Positions 10,301 to 22,385 of a DNA stretch of 64,000 bases are shown one piece after another. This DNA comes from Nymphaea colorata (taxonomy: Eukaryota; Streptophyta; Magnoliopsida; Nymphaeales; Nymphaeaceae). The position numbers and the translations under genes were made by a program. The first letter of the stretch is position 1. Each line of letters starts with the position of its first letter. The notes below the pieces were generated by a model, which searched no databases, had not been told where the DNA came from, and saw nothing but the letters and a program-made list of their open reading frames with translations. The stretch lies in contig NC_045139.1 of assembly GCF_008831285.2 (NCBI RefSeq), positions 23,106,412 to 23,170,411 on the forward strand, read 5' to 3'.

Positions 10301-11221
10301 ACACCTTAAGCCTTGATAAAACATCACTTAGTTAAACATGTTTCTTTCATTTAATTATGCTTAGAATCAACTAGATATTAACTTTTAACTTTTATGTACT
10401 TCATATAGTTTTATCTTTGCTTTTAATTTAATTTATATTTGCACACACTATTCTTAGTTGATGATATAGGAATGACAAAATCCTTAGTTGTGGTAGTAAC
10501 TTTGATTTATAGAATACATAATCATCTTTTAAAGATCATAAATAAGTGCATTTAGATTTACCTTTCCTTGTTAATTAAGTAATATGGGGTAAGATATGTC
10601 CCTCTTTAGTCTTTCTCTCTTTCCTACTTTAAGTTGTTAATTTTGAGTTCATTTCATTTAGTTTATTTCCTGTTTAGTATTAAATACTTTCACACACACC
10701 ATGTTACTTGAGATTTGAGGATGAATAATCATTATACTTGATACTAACTTTGGTTTACAAAATAAATAATCATCTTTAAAACCCTCAAATGAATTCACTT
10801 AGATTAGGCATGTATTGATTTTTGAACTAAGCACATTTTTCACATCAAAGAACACAATTCACCTCTAATTAGAATTTAAATATGTTTGATCTAGTACTGC
10901 ATCCTAAGTACTAATTTGGGTATTATGCACAATGTGTTATAAATGCCATCCTTGTTTTCAAAAGCATTTTAAAATACAAAATTTTTGAAACAAGCTTTTA
11001 GTAAAATCCCTCAAGGATTTGGTACTTAGGATGACCTAAAATTTTAAACTTTGGTGAACCAAAATAAGTTTTGATGAATTTCATAACATGGGCTGAAAAG
11101 TTTTTTATCTTAGAAGAAAAAAATCATGCAAATCCTTACAAGATACAAGAAATACAAGCAAATGAATTTTATCAAATTTTATAGGAATTTGTTATAAGTG
11201 CATAGTATTTCACAAGCACAT
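10301..11221. other. AT-rich stretch with an imperfect internal direct duplication
   Basis: No gene is visible. A segment beginning AACTTTGATTTATAGAATAC (about 10499) recurs as AACTTTGGTTTACAAAATAA (about 10746), an offset of about 247 bases. The surrounding text is alike, including the CATTTAGATTTA / CACTTAGATTA endings. This suggests an old tandem duplication. Confidence 0.5.
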
Positions 11222-11500
11222 TTATGTGAGATTTTGCACTTCAATGCAAATCTGCATACAAGTATATGCATTTCATTGCATGAATTTCACAAGAATTTAC
11301 ATCTATGTGAGATTTTTGCACTTTTGGTGCAAATAATCCTACAAGTACATGCATTCTATTTCATGAATTTTACAAGCATTTCACATGCACTCACATTTAT
11401 GTGAGATTTTTACATTTCAACGCAAACAAGCATACAAGAACATGCATTCTATTGCATGGATTTATAAGCACCCAAATTTTATGTGAAACTTTCATGCTTT
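11222..11500 (+). repeat. Degenerate minisatellite, four units of about 81-95 bases
   Basis: The word (T)TATGTGAGATTTT, with one TATGTGAAACTTT variant, occurs at about 11222, 11303, 11398 and 11479. Each occurrence is followed by a GCA-rich block with (A)CATGCATT(T/C) words and CATGAATTTCACAAG. Spacings are 81, 95 and 81. Every unit contains several ATGCA words, so open frames through it are meaningless. The units are too diverged and spacer-free to be a CRISPR array. Confidence 0.75.
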
Positions 11501-14500
11501 AGTGCATAATGCATAATATTTGACACAAATTTTCAAGCATTACACTAATATCCACACTGTGGCTTTTCTTATATATATTTCAAAATTGATTTTCCTTTTC
11601 AAAAGTCCAATTTAAAAAATTTCATTATTTTTAGAAAGTTGCATCTAAGAATTTATTCCTTTGCTAACTGTTCATGAAGTTTTGAAAGTCCTATATCTAT
11701 GGTTGATTGTCACTAGTTGTTGTTTTTGGCATGAAACATCTATTATCTTTCAAGTTAGAAGAAAGATAATTGATAATATATGAAATGCATTATTTTCTAA
11801 TCATATTCTCCAACAATTTTGACAAGACTTAATGCTTAAACCCTCAAGTTTGTGCTAGGTCCAAGGAGTCACAGTTTGAATTTGATCGAAAATGGGGCCA
11901 AACAAATGCTAAAAACAAGGAAATTTTGGCTCCTAAGGATATTCATCTTTTTCTATCCTTAAAACTTAGCTTTTTGGTCAGCCAAGACTCATGACAGATA
12001 GATATAACCGAGTCTAGTTTAGTCTTCAATGTGCATTTGTATTTAAATAGATATTAGTGTGTATTAGGTAGAAGTAGGATGATTTAAATAAAAATAAGAA
12101 ACGGTACTGTAGTGCAAAGTTATTTTGGCAAAGCTTGTAGAATGTGGATTATTTTTGGGAGAAAAAAAAAGAAAAACAAGATCTAGGGCACAAATCCTAA
12201 CTCGTGCTTTTGAATAGTGGGGGGTGTGAAACACTCCCACCCCTCGTTCGGTTTATCATGGTGTTGCCTTAGGAATAAGAAGCTCCAGCTGGACTTTAGG
12301 TGATGCTCGTTGGTGTAGACTCATCATCCACCATGATCCGTCTTCCTTCCACACCACAAGCTCTTTAAACCTAAAGCTCAGCTTGGCGGATGATGAAATC
12401 TTGGCCTATTGAAGCTTGTAGGGTCATATGCAGCTTCAAATCTGGGATTCAAAGAAGTCCACAACCATTTCTAGGCAGGTTTTTACATTGTTCGGCATTG
12501 TAGGTCATATATTAGATCGTTTTCACGAGTTTCATGGTCTAGACATAGGATTTCCATTTGTTCTAGCTCATGAATCTTGGTTTTTACATGATTTATTTGC
12601 TAAAACCATGTTTTCGTCTCCAAAATCATATGTGCATTGTCGATTTAGTAGATTGGCTTAGGTAGTTTTAGCTAGCGTGGTCGAATAGAGTAATATTTGC
12701 TTAACTTTGGTTGTTTTCTATAGTGTAGCTGTTCGGATTTTGTTTTTTCAGCTACTTCATTTCCTGGCTGATGTTCCAATATCTCCACTGTAGCAGTACC
12801 ACAACATGCATTCATGTAATTTTTTAAAGTGTTAATGAGTAACTCTAGGTACAATGGTTATTGTCGAGATCGGGTATAGGAGCTCACTGAAATTTCCTCA
12901 GCTGCCCTGTGATGCTATTTATTTATAGTGTTAGACATGGGGTTGGACCCAGGCAGGCAGGTCCAATTGTCATAAGGGCTCGTTGCCTGGCCAGCTAATA
13001 ATCATGTCAGACTGACCTTTGTGTCTATGGTACCAGTATTTTCTTTTATTTTTTTCTTTCCTGACTTGTTTCGACTCGTTTCAAAACAAGCCATGATCGA
13101 GTAAGGCAAACTCCAGCTTGGTCAAATTTGGACATGGCAGATGAACTAAATAGATTCTGATTAATGTGAAATTTGTACAATGGATTCTAGGCATGTCAAA
13201 GAGGCTAATAGAACGAATGATTCAAAAAAGGCATCTAGACAAGTGAGAAGGCCTGATGAAGAAAAATTTGGTTTTTGCATGAAACAAGGACATGACTATA
13301 GAAAACCATTAACTTCTTGCAAGTAACATATGACCAAACAAGCTTAGATTTACATGGAATTTATCGTGGCTTTAGACATCTCAAGTTGATTCCTGGAAGT
13401 GATAGAACCTGAAATGGATGTCAGATGAGGTAGAAATAATGCCAAAAACAGAGATGAAAATCTAGTTATGCATAAAATATGCTGACTTCCAAGGAAGAAA
13501 GACATAGAAAAATGACTTTTGTTTTGGCCGAAACATGGTGGGACGATAGTTGGTTTATGGAAAAACACAATGCACTTTACAGCTTTGCAAAACGACATTC
13601 CTGCTAAGGTATATAAAGTTTGGAACCTGTAGGTTTTAAAAAAACAAAAAATAGCTTTTGTGTACCAAGTCCAAAACAAGTTTTAAAGACTACGATTGGT
13701 CACATTTGATTACATATGGTTAGAAAATTGACTATTTAAATGGATGGGAATCAAGCTGAAAGTTACAACGATGACTCTGCATATGAAAGAAACAACCGAC
13801 TTTATGGTTTGAGAAAACTACACTCCATTTAAAAATGTGAGGATAGTAAAATCATTTTTACTAAAATTCGAACAATGACTAGGGTTCTGCAGTCCGATTG
13901 GTAGAGGAACCAAATGCTGGTGAAATTTCACGAACTTGGGCATGTTGGAAAGCAAACAAACAGAGGAACAAAAGCACAAGATGAGTTGAAGCAAGCATTT
14001 GATGCATTTTTATATAATTTTTTGGGTTCCATTTCTCATGAACTTTCGATACAGGACTAATGTGTGATGAGGTTTGAATTTACCCGTTTCATAGTTTATC
14101 CTTTTACACCTTTTTAAAAAATATGCAACACATGGTAGGCTGGTAGCTTTGAGGGTCCCTTGTTCAGTGCGTGAGCTTTAGTCATGTATGTTACAATTTT
14201 GAAAAGAGCCATCCTCAATAATAATTATGAAAAGGGCATCAATGTACAAGTGATGAGGCCAAAGGAAAAAAATAAACCCAGTTCCCATAGGCTAGGCCTA
14301 GGCTAAATCAATTTACTTGTTTGGGCCAGGCTAGGACTGATTAGTTTAAGCTTGCTAGGTTAGAACTACAGACCAGGCTTGGGACTGTTTTGGGTTGTGC
14401 ATCGAGTACCTATTGAGTACCTGGCTTGATGCCCACCCTTAGCTGCTGGATGCATCCGATCTTAATTTTCTTCTTGTTTTCCTTTGATTACAAGTAATGT

Positions 14501-14879
14501 TAGTATTGGATTGCTTTAATATTGCAGGTATTAGTTGTTATTGGATTGCTTTATGGTTAGTTTTAATTGAATACTTGCTATAGTGTATGTTTAGTGCTTT
14601 TGTAGCTGCCAGCATGAACCCACTTGAAAATGCTTGGCTGCTGTGTGTGTATTTTGGAGACAGCTTAATGCCATGAAGTTTGGGTGCAGCTGGGTGTCTC
14701 TTAGTTAATTTTAATGACTGTCTTGTTTTAGAGTAGTGTAGTGCACATTCTTTAGTTATTTAATCATATTCTGTAGTTAATTTTAGTGTTTGGAGTTAGA
14801 TAGTTAGAAGAATAGTGTATTTCATTCTGTTCATTTTAAGTTAACTTTACATCTTCATTTTCTGCAGTTTCTAAGAACT
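11501..14879. other. AT-rich intergenic stretch, old repeat relics
   Basis: No coding exon was supported. The part at 12190-12420 is GC-richer (AAACACTCCCACCCCTCG, CCACCATGATCCGTC) and may be an eroded LTR or UTR. At 14285-14445 a GGGCCAGGCTAGG-rich segment ending ATGCCCACCCTTAG resembles plant non-autonomous repeats whose end reads TAAGGGTGGGCAT. The frame at 13350-13679 (minus) has no domain. Confidence 0.5.
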
Positions 14880-15129
14880 CAAGTAGTGTGAGGAGAGAGA
14901 ATGAGCGGGGAATCTAGGTTGCACACATATGATTCGGTTCCGGAAACACTTTCTGGTGAACAAAAACCAGCCTCCTCCAACCAAAGAGAGGTTGGATGGA
15001 AGGGATCAGAGACATGGTTTCTCTCTCATGAAACAAGAGGCATTTTTGGGCATGGTTGACCGTGGGTTTTCAAAGGATAACCCACAGTGTTCAAGGGCGA
15101 GTATTTTGCTGTCCAATGCTTTATAGACA

Positions 15130-16142
15130 AATGGCGATTCAGAAGAAGCTTTGGGTAGTCCTACAACTCCAATTCAAGAAGTCGGTGACAAGAATATGTT
15201 GATCATTTTAGAGGAGATTCATGATTGGCTATCGCACCCGTTTCGTTGGGTGGCCATTGCAACTCTTGCTGGTAGCAACCACCGTTAGAGGTTGAATTTT
15301 CATGTGATTTTTTGATGATCTCCAAAGGCAGTATGTTGGGTGACATCAAATTTATGTACCTTCATAGGGAAATGTTTTTTATTAAAACAACATCAGAAGC
15401 TGATCTTAAAGTTGTATTACAATAAGAAAGGTGGAAAACTAGGTAGTAAATTTTTGGTGATGTCCATTGGAAACCTGGCTCTTCTTCGAAGATTGAAGCG
15501 GCTTCATGAATCCCTATCTGGGTCCATCTTCCTGACCTACCATTGCAGTTATGGAATTGCAAGATTCTTTCCGGTGAAGCGAAATTAATTGGAGGGTTTA
15601 TGGTGAATGTGGATTACTACACCAAGTCTGGCACCGAACACGAGTATTCTTGTATTTTAATTTCAATTCCTCTCATTTGACCCATGCTGCATCAATTTCC
15701 ATTCTTGATGGGAGTGTGGTGTGGGAACAAAATATGAAATACAAGGGCAGAATTCATTCTTTCTTCAATGTGGTTCTACTTCTCACGAGGCTAATGGTTG
15801 TAGACTAAACTCTTCTCCTGATAAAGAAGGTTTGAATTCTAATAGATGAGTGGAAAAAGTGAAGATTGCCAAGGGTAACCTAAATCTGGTGTTAAATTTG
15901 AAGTGAAGACGGTGAATCATGGGAATGCTTTTGGAGTCTTGAAAGTTGAAGATCCTTCTCCAGTTAATCCTAACAAGGTTATTTGTATCTTAGCAAATTT
16001 TGGTACTTTTCTTGACAATATTAATGAAACTAAGGATATGGTGATTGAAAATGTTCATGTTTTGCCTAACCCTTTGGAGGATAATGAGAGAGATGATTCT
16101 AAAACATCCCTAACTTTGATTGAAGTTGAGAATTTTTGTTAG
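15130..16142 (+). pseudogene. LINE ORF1 remnant (DUF4283-like)
   Basis: In shifting frames the segment reads ADLKVVLQ, then WKPGSSSKIEAA, then LPLQLWNCKIL and VDYYTKSGTEHEYSCILISI. This matches the plant LINE ORF1 DUF4283 pattern (block before a W, a VPVWVRLPGLPL-type block, LWN, then a V-D-x-x-T block). ORF1 binds element RNA. Stops occur at about 15421, 15436 and 15679-15690 in the matching frame. From 15903 to 16142 an open frame (MKTVNHGNAFGVL...) probably represents the ORF1 C terminus. No zinc knuckle was found. Confidence 0.7.
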
Positions 16143-16408
16143 CCTCGGGGGGATCTGATCCAAGCAAGCAATGGCAAGAAACGAGGGCTGAATTGTAAAG
16201 AAGTGAGCAAAATTAAGAAAAAAAAAAATCTAAAGCTGCAGGCCAAGACAACTTCAAAGGAGGCACCAAAAAACTTGATATGGGTGGGATTGGTTTCTTT
16301 CTTGGGACCTGGAGAGACAACTATTGGTGTGATGTTGTTTGGAGGCAACCTGGATGTTGTTAGTGGCATGGCTCAAAAGTCACTAAAGGGGGATGGACCT
16401 CTTGAACC

Positions 16409-17062
16409 ATGAATATCATTGGATGGAATATGGCAAATCTTGCAGCTCATCGACATTGGTGGAATGCTATTCGGACCCATAAACCTAGTATTTTCTTTTT
16501 ACTTGCCACTATGTATATAGTCGAAAGGGTGGAAGCCTTCAAGAGATGGTTTAGAAATTTTCCATTGACTTCAATATGAAATGTGATGGAAACTGGGTTA
16601 GAATTCTTTTTGGTTAGGGTTCTAACTGATTTGAATTGATAAGTTGCAGATTTAATCTACATTGGGTGCACTGCACTTTCTTCTGTAGGAAGATGAATGT
16701 TGAGTTTGATGTTATTGGTGTTTATCTCCATATTGACCTGCGTACATCGAGAGATCAGTTTGTCATATTGGATGCTATGGTAGCTAATAAATCTATTTCT
16801 TGTCTTCTTATTGGATATTTCAATGCAATCAGAAGTGTCCATGAGAAGTTTGGTCAGCCTCTGTCTCTGCATTCTTGCATGATTTTTAATTCTTTTATCA
16901 ACAATGCTGATTTGATTGAGATAAAGGATCTTCATTGCAAGTTCACTTGGATGAATAGGTGTCAGCTGCCTTCGTTTGTACAAAGTCGCATTGATCAATG
17001 CTTTGTTAATAGAATCTGGGTTGATATGTTTCATGGCAGTTGTCGGTTTTCTGTGATCAGCT
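16409..17062 (+). pseudogene. LINE APE-type endonuclease remnant, GDFN to GYFN
   Basis: The domain starts at the ATG at 16409 with MNIIGWNMANLAAHRHWW, the usual N terminus of plant LINE endonuclease. A stop lies near 16577, and the frame resumes at 16636. FDVIGVYLHIDLRTSRDQF is followed by the core motif, which reads LIGYFNAIRS instead of GDFN. The catalytic Asp codon is TAT (16816-16818). FTWMNRCQLP and VQSRIDQCFVN fit the following FTW and RLDR motifs; the S-D-H box expected next is not recognisable. The endonuclease nicks target DNA to prime reverse transcription, so this copy is inactive. The linker AWNKTMNGCPMVRVVTKLNE begins at about 17193. Confidence 0.85.
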
Positions 17063-17640
17063 GAGCTTCTTTGGACTCCTTGCTTTTGCTTTTTCACTAT
17101 GCTGCAACTAACAACTCTGTTGGGGGTAGAGGTGTTTTCAGATTTTTTTAGCATTGAACTGACAATGAAGAATGCATGTTTCTAATTTTTCAGGCTTGGA
17201 ATAAAACCATGAATGGATGTCCTATGGTTAGGGTGGTGACAAAACTTAATGAGGTTCATAGGAATCTTAGTACTTGGAATAGGACTGTGGAAGCTATAAT
17301 TGATGAGCAGGTAGATTAGCTACAAATATTGTTGTAGGATCTGCAAGCTGATGAGGACTATGGGTCAGTGGCTTGGTTCCTGAGAGAATCCAAAGTTTGG
17401 GGTGATTTATTGGATGCCTTGAGAGAAGAAGTGATGTGGAAGCAAAAGGCCAGATGTAAGTGGTTTGTAGGGGGACGATAACAACAAATTCTTTCATGAG
17501 TTTATTAAGAAAAAAAAAAACAAATTCTTATCTGACTATAGAGAAGGGTGATTTTTTTTTTACCTGGATGAGATTTTTGGTGCTTGCAATTGCTACTTTT
17601 AGACATTTTTTTTTGCCAAAGATCATGCTACAGGGAATGT

Positions 17641-18814
17641 CCCGTTGAGAAAATATTCTGGTGAGAAAAATGCAGCTTTACTCAGGCCTATTACTGATGA
17701 AAGGATTTTTTCGAAAATGACTCCATAATGATGTTAAAAACAATGAAAACCAAAAAGTTGGTCCTTAATAGAACTCCAAAATAATTTTTTGGTGTGATTT
17801 CGCATTTTTATCACATTTTTTGACGTTATTCTTACATTTTTTAAAGTTCAAAACTTAAGCTAAATTATTTATCTCTATTCCTATTTTATCAAGTTATTTT
17901 TTTATGTTATTTTTGTTGGATTTTGATTTTTCATTTGTTCCTAATTTTTGTGATTTTTTTTAATACCAAACATGCTAACGATATGACTATGAACAAAAGT
18001 ATTTCAAATATCTGGGTGATCTCTAGCAGCTTGACTTCACACATGAAATTTGTTCACTTATATTTTAGTATTAGGATGTTAGTAGTTCGGAAGCTGATTA
18101 ATGTATTTTACATTTTTGTGCAGTCGTACTTCAAAACAAGGGCTTCTTTAGGAAGGTCATTTAGAAAAAAGTTTCAGTTATTTTCTTTTAATTTTCTCTG
18201 TCACTTCAGTTCCTTTCGAAAAAAACCCATAAGGTGAGTATAACGACCAAATCTTCAAAGAACAGGTTAATAATAGACGACAAGTTTCTATTTCGAATTT
18301 TTGAGACATCAATTCTTTTATTCTTTGAACTGTAAAAGAAATGTTTGTGACCTAGCATTTGGAAACACCTAAAGCATCATGTACCTTACAAAGATGAGCG
18401 GTTAGGTGGGGACTTCTCTTACTCACCTAACAAGAAAAAAGGAATTGCCTAACCAAATGATTTTTCGTTAGTTTTTTTTTTTCAAATTTAAGGAAATCTT
18501 TTATGAGGATGTAGTTGGTTAATATTTTCTTTTTTAAATGTAACTGGTTCATCCCTAGAAGAGGCCACTAGTTCTCCCAGTGCACAGTGCACTTCTCTCT
18601 GGGCTCATATAATATGCTTTGGAAAAGACGTAGTCCCACCTGAAGAAGGTAAAAAGACGTTTCAGAAGTATGTAAAATTATGGACACAACAAGAATGGGT
18701 GTCTCCACCCCTTACCAAAACCGCTGGTCTTGTTTTGTTCAGCGGTTGGTTGACAATGGAATTCTCAATTACAATAATACCTATAATGTGCACCAACATG
18801 CTCTAACTGTGCAC
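17641..18814. other. AT-rich stretch between the LINE and the duplicated complex
   Basis: No gene or element was recognised. T-rich runs dominate 17740-18000. A short CACAGTGCACTTCTCTC segment near 18590 and an ACGTAGTCCCACCTGAAGAAG block (18626) recur in the duplicated complex (second copy near 34625), so the left edge of copy A is ragged here. Confidence 0.5.
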
Positions 18815-18984
18815 CAAGCAAGGCCAGACATGAGATAAATATAAAAGCATACATGAGATAAATATAAAAGCATGAAACATATGGCAGAAACATAAAGATT
18901 AGGGCTTTTTAAAGATGCTAGGGCTTTTCAAACGATAGAGTAGAACAGAAAGATGAAACAAGTGATGAGGGACCATATTCATAG
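18815..18984 (-). repeat. Short, scrambled copy of the receptor-kinase fragment
   Basis: The blocks AAGGCCAGACATGAGATAA, TATAAAAGCATGAAA, GCTAGGGCTTTT and ACAAGTGATGA match, in order, the receptor-kinase exon region of copy A (23562-23660). One 25-base block (CATGAGATAAATATAAAAGCA) is duplicated in tandem at about 18830-18875. It lies directly left of copy A, as copy B-prime lies left of copy B, so the arrangement fragment-then-unit is itself repeated. Confidence 0.7.
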
Positions 18985-19407
18985 AAGACTACAAAGGAAC
19001 TCAACGGCGGATTCAATGAACTTGCTAATGGGCGGTTTGTTATTTAGATAAAGAGAGGGAGGCGGGTTATAAGAATCAGAAAAAAAAAAAATCTGAAATT
19101 TTGTCCAACCGAAATGGAAATTTCAGCGTATCTCACAAACGACCTCACATTTAATCTTATTTCCACGTGTGCCCTAGATGGAGTTTATTTTCACAGTAGC
19201 CGAGTCTCCACGATGTTGTAACGTTGTTCCTAACAGATCACATACACTGAGATAAAGAGAGCAAATGAAAAAGGGCCATACTTGATTCAGGCTCTTCGAC
19301 AGTTTGTAAATTTACCTCTTTCTACCACTCACCAAGTGGTTGGCATCTACAAGACTACAATCCACGTCAACATAAAAATTTACAAGTGAACATAAGGAAC
19401 GAGGCAT

Positions 19408-19570
19408 GACGTCATCTCCAGCTTTTAGGTTGGCAAGACCCTAAGAATATGCTAACAGATTGATGGCCTCCGTGACACTTTTTGTGAATACAATTTCTTT
19501 ATGTTTTGAACCAATAATGGAAACTGATATTTTCTTTCTTGCCAACTCATAAGCATAGGTGGCTTTTGCA
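19408..19570 (-). pseudogene. NFS2-like cysteine desulfurase exon, copy A
   Basis: Reading left from the acceptor TTGATTCAG at 19571, the exon encodes ...[18 protein letters not shown], then [19 protein letters not shown], a stop, then [11 protein letters not shown]. This is the N-terminal region of the plastid SufS-type cysteine desulfurase (NFS2/CpNifS), a PLP enzyme that supplies sulfur for Fe-S clusters. The conserved Trp codon before GLANLK is TAG (TGG in copy B), a nonsense mutation. After GDDV the expected EHH-containing segment is not recognisable. No other exon of the gene is present nearby, so this is an isolated fragment. It stays in frame up to the stop. Confidence 0.85.
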
Positions 19571-19857
19571 CTGAATCAAACCACAAATTTATCAGCATAA
19601 CATTGCTCAAAAGGAAACTTCAACAAAGACAACAGTAACTTTATCTGTGAACAATGATAGACAAACAAAACACTAAAGTAATAAATGGGGCTAATCCATA
19701 ACCCTCCAGCCAACCAATCAACAACTTGAGCATTGAACAAAGCATTGTGTTTGAGGGCCACAAATTTGTCCATAACGCACATAAAATATATCTGAATATC
19801 ATTGAAAACAATAGAAAAATCTAAGAGCTTTGCAAGAAGTACAAATTCGTGCATCTA

Positions 19858-20525
19858 TTCCTGAGGATGCATGCAGTCACACTGATAATCATTTTGAAAA
19901 ATCCAGAAAATTGACAACACAGCTAGCATTGTAGGGCATGCAAAATCATATTGGGTTTCAAAGAGAGATCTACTAACTGCACCATTGCGTCAGATGCTGT
20001 ATTGCAGATTCTAGATGGCCAGAGTGGTGGTTGACGTGTCATGGTTGTCAGAGGGTAATGGAGGACTCCTAGTGACCTGATCCACAAACACCACAAAATT
20101 ATTGAACTCAATCCATATCTCTTTCCATGGAAAGAGATGAAGACCCCACTTTAATTTCATGCTTCAATCAATGGTTGTCTGTCAACATATGCAGAGCTTC
20201 AATAAATAATGACACAATATGATTATATAGATGCTTTATCAGCCTGATTATAAAAGGCACGGTTAGGAATGTGACAGATATTCCAGGTAGTTGAGATCTG
20301 TTGGAGACCCTGATTATATTCTCGACATAGTCCACTACACCTGACATAGACAAGATAGCTCAACAGTATTAGCCAATGATTTCACTTGTAACATATTAAA
20401 TATAGAAAATTATTAACATGCATGAGTGTACAAGACATTAAGCACTTACATGGGTTGGACTGCTGCTGCTAGAAACAATGAAAAAAGATAGGCGACACGG
20501 AGGTTCTAGGGTCTTTTCAAATACA
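19858..20525 (-). pseudogene. Unidentified exon fragments, copy A
   Basis: An upstream exon ends at 20450 with a GTAAGT donor, and the next begins at 20340 after a TATGTCAG acceptor. Joined by those sites, the frame reads QQQSNPCVVDYVENIIRVSN and continues with PFIIRLIKHLYNHIVSLFIE and ALHMLTDNH before a stop. Further left, other frames read IWIEFNNFVVFVDQVTRSPP and EFVLLAKLLDFSIVFND. The same text recurs in copy B (35700-36281). It has the hydrophobic helical pattern of a real protein and consistent splice sites, but I do not recognise the family. Stops and frameshifts make it a pseudogene. Confidence 0.6.
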
Positions 20526-20771
20526 CAAATAATAAAACAATGAAATAATGCACAATACAAAATTATTGAAAGAAGATTAAATCAAACGATTTATCATGAT
20601 ATACCTTTTTTTTTTCCTTTCTTGATATACAGAAACATAGAATTATAGAACAAGGAATTTTCTATTCTTGTTTCCTTTGCAAACACGCCAATAAAACTAA
20701 TTAACTGAAGAGATGGATCACTGTGGGTGTCCAACTGTGAACATGAATGTGAGTGAGCAAGCAATCAAGAC

Positions 20772-20774
<3 letters not shown>

Positions 20775-20812
<38 letters not shown>
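20775..20812. repeat. (GA)n microsatellite, copy A
   Basis: About 19 GA units, followed by GAAAGAGAAGGG. The homologous site in copy B (36715-36741) has a shorter run, so the locus has changed length since duplication. Confidence 0.95.
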
Positions 20813-20820
<8 letters not shown>

Positions 20821-21479
20821 GGGTAGGTATGGGGCGTTATGTTGGGATACCTTAAGTAATGAATATCGTGCTGAACATTTGAGCTGTAGCCCTCACATAA
20901 TCACAGAGAACATCCTCAACAACATATGGCTTTTGAGATGTAGCTGCATTGTCTAAATACACAAAGTTGGAACCATTCACCTCATACAAAATTTATGTAG
21001 TCACTCTCAAATGCAAAACGAGAAACCAAGCCTCCACCAAGTAGAGGCCTCTTAGAAATAAAAGACAACCACCAGACAATTTAGGATCATGTCCAGTCAC
21101 ATGTAAATTAAAATCTTGGGACCACCCAAGTGCTAGAGGAATAAAAAAAAAATTCAAGCCCTAGATTGATGACATAAAAATGCATGGATACAGACATGGG
21201 TGGAGCCAGGAATTAGTAAGGCGGGGAAAAAGAGAAGGGGCATAAACCATTTCTAAAGAAGTATTGAAACATTTAAGAATTCAAAGGGCTGAAGGCCTCG
21301 GCTGATCCTCTTATTACAGAACTATAATACATAAAAGATATTAACTACAGCTAGAATGAAACTAAAAATAAAGATGAAATAGATGAAATTTATACAACTC
21401 ACGAAAACAAGATTAGGTGAAGCCAAGGACATACAAATATGCAACTTCGATAGAACTTTTCAAAAATATCACCTTGTGC

Positions 21480-21715
21480 TTTTATAGAAAATGATTTCAC
21501 TTCTAACATATTAATTATAGAAAATTATTATCACGAATGAGTGTACAGGACATTAAGCACTTACATGGGTCGGACTGCTGCTGCTAGAAACAATGAAGAA
21601 AGATAGGCGACACAGAGGTGCCAGGGTCTTTTCAAATACACAAATAAGAAAACAATGAAATAATGCACAAAACAAAATTAATGAAAAAAGATAGGCGACA
21701 CTAAGGTTCCGGGGT
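21480..21715 (-). repeat. Internal second copy of the 20376-20570 segment, in copy A only
   Basis: The segment starts AATGATTTCACTTCTAACAT and repeats the exon-bearing text of 20376-20570, including the CACTTACATGGGT donor region and GACTGCTGCTGCTAGAAACA. Partway through (about 21680) the GATAGGCGACAC block appears again. In copy B the corresponding position (37385-37470) holds unrelated sequence. This is a templated insertion or a local gene-conversion event inside copy A. Confidence 0.8.
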
Positions 21716-22149
21716 CTTGTCCCAAATGGTCTACCTCTTCGAAGACAAAAGGAAATGATTGACAATTCATCACGCTCAACATGGTTGGACTAGGTTTGAG
21801 GGGTTTCATCTATTTCATGGAAGGACTAGCAATTTGGTAATGAAATGGGCAAACATTTTTAAGACCAAAGGGAGAGTGGTTAGTTCCTCCTATGCCTAGG
21901 AAGCCTGGAAACATACGAGAGACGTCAAGTTTTTACTTTGAATTTTGAAATAGTTCAAAAAATGATCAATTCAACTCATAAGCTTGAGTGCTCGTGTTGT
22001 GCAAATAATATAACCTTAATTTACCTATAGTACCATACAAGCATTAGGTCTTATTTCGCATCAATGTTGTCGAATCTTTAGAGGGAATGTCTTTCAGAAT
22101 ATGAACATAAAGGAATCGTCCTCAGCATCCTAGATAATAAAAAAAAAGG

Positions 22150-22385
22150 AGCAGATAATGACCCTAAAATCATACATCCACGAGAGATTGTCACATTCAA
22201 TTCTTGCGAGTTCAGCCTTCATGTCATTCATCTCTTGACAGGTAGCTTTTGCTTTTTTTTCTTCTTTTTTCTTCTTTTGCATTCGGCTTTTTTCCTTTTG
22301 ATTTTTTTCCTGTGTTTGATATTTTTTTTAGGCTGACCTTCACCTTTGAGGGAATACCTCACCACCCCAAAGGCTACTACGAAGC
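22150..22385 (-). pseudogene. Lys-rich unidentified exon fragment, copy A
   Basis: On the minus strand the segment reads YSLKGEGQPKKNIKHRKKIK, then a strongly basic stretch, then CQEMNDMKAELARIECDNLS. Copy B (37880-38090) encodes nearly the same text with a few substitutions and a shorter lysine run. The basic stretch followed by an acidic helix suggests a nuclear or nucleic-acid-binding protein, but I do not recognise it. Part of the variation is in an A-rich microsatellite-like tract. Confidence 0.45.

Larger units (their letters stand above)
14880..17640 (+). mobile_element. LINE (non-LTR) remnant: ORF1 and endonuclease, no reverse transcriptase
   Basis: Two plant LINE protein regions follow one another in the right order. 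A DUF4283-like ORF1 region (about 15130-16142) is broken by stops, and an APE-type endonuclease (16409-17062) is followed by the helical linker that precedes the RT domain (about 17180-17520). The RT domain itself is absent: after about 17640 the sequence becomes AT-rich and unrelated. LINEs are normally 5'-truncated, so keeping the 5' half and losing the 3' half implies a later deletion or displacement. No poly(A) tail or target duplication was seen. Confidence 0.85.

Noticed and set aside
11222-11500. Possible CRISPR-like array
   Set aside because: The repeats are diverged, of unequal spacing and without unique spacers, in a plant genome; it is a minisatellite.
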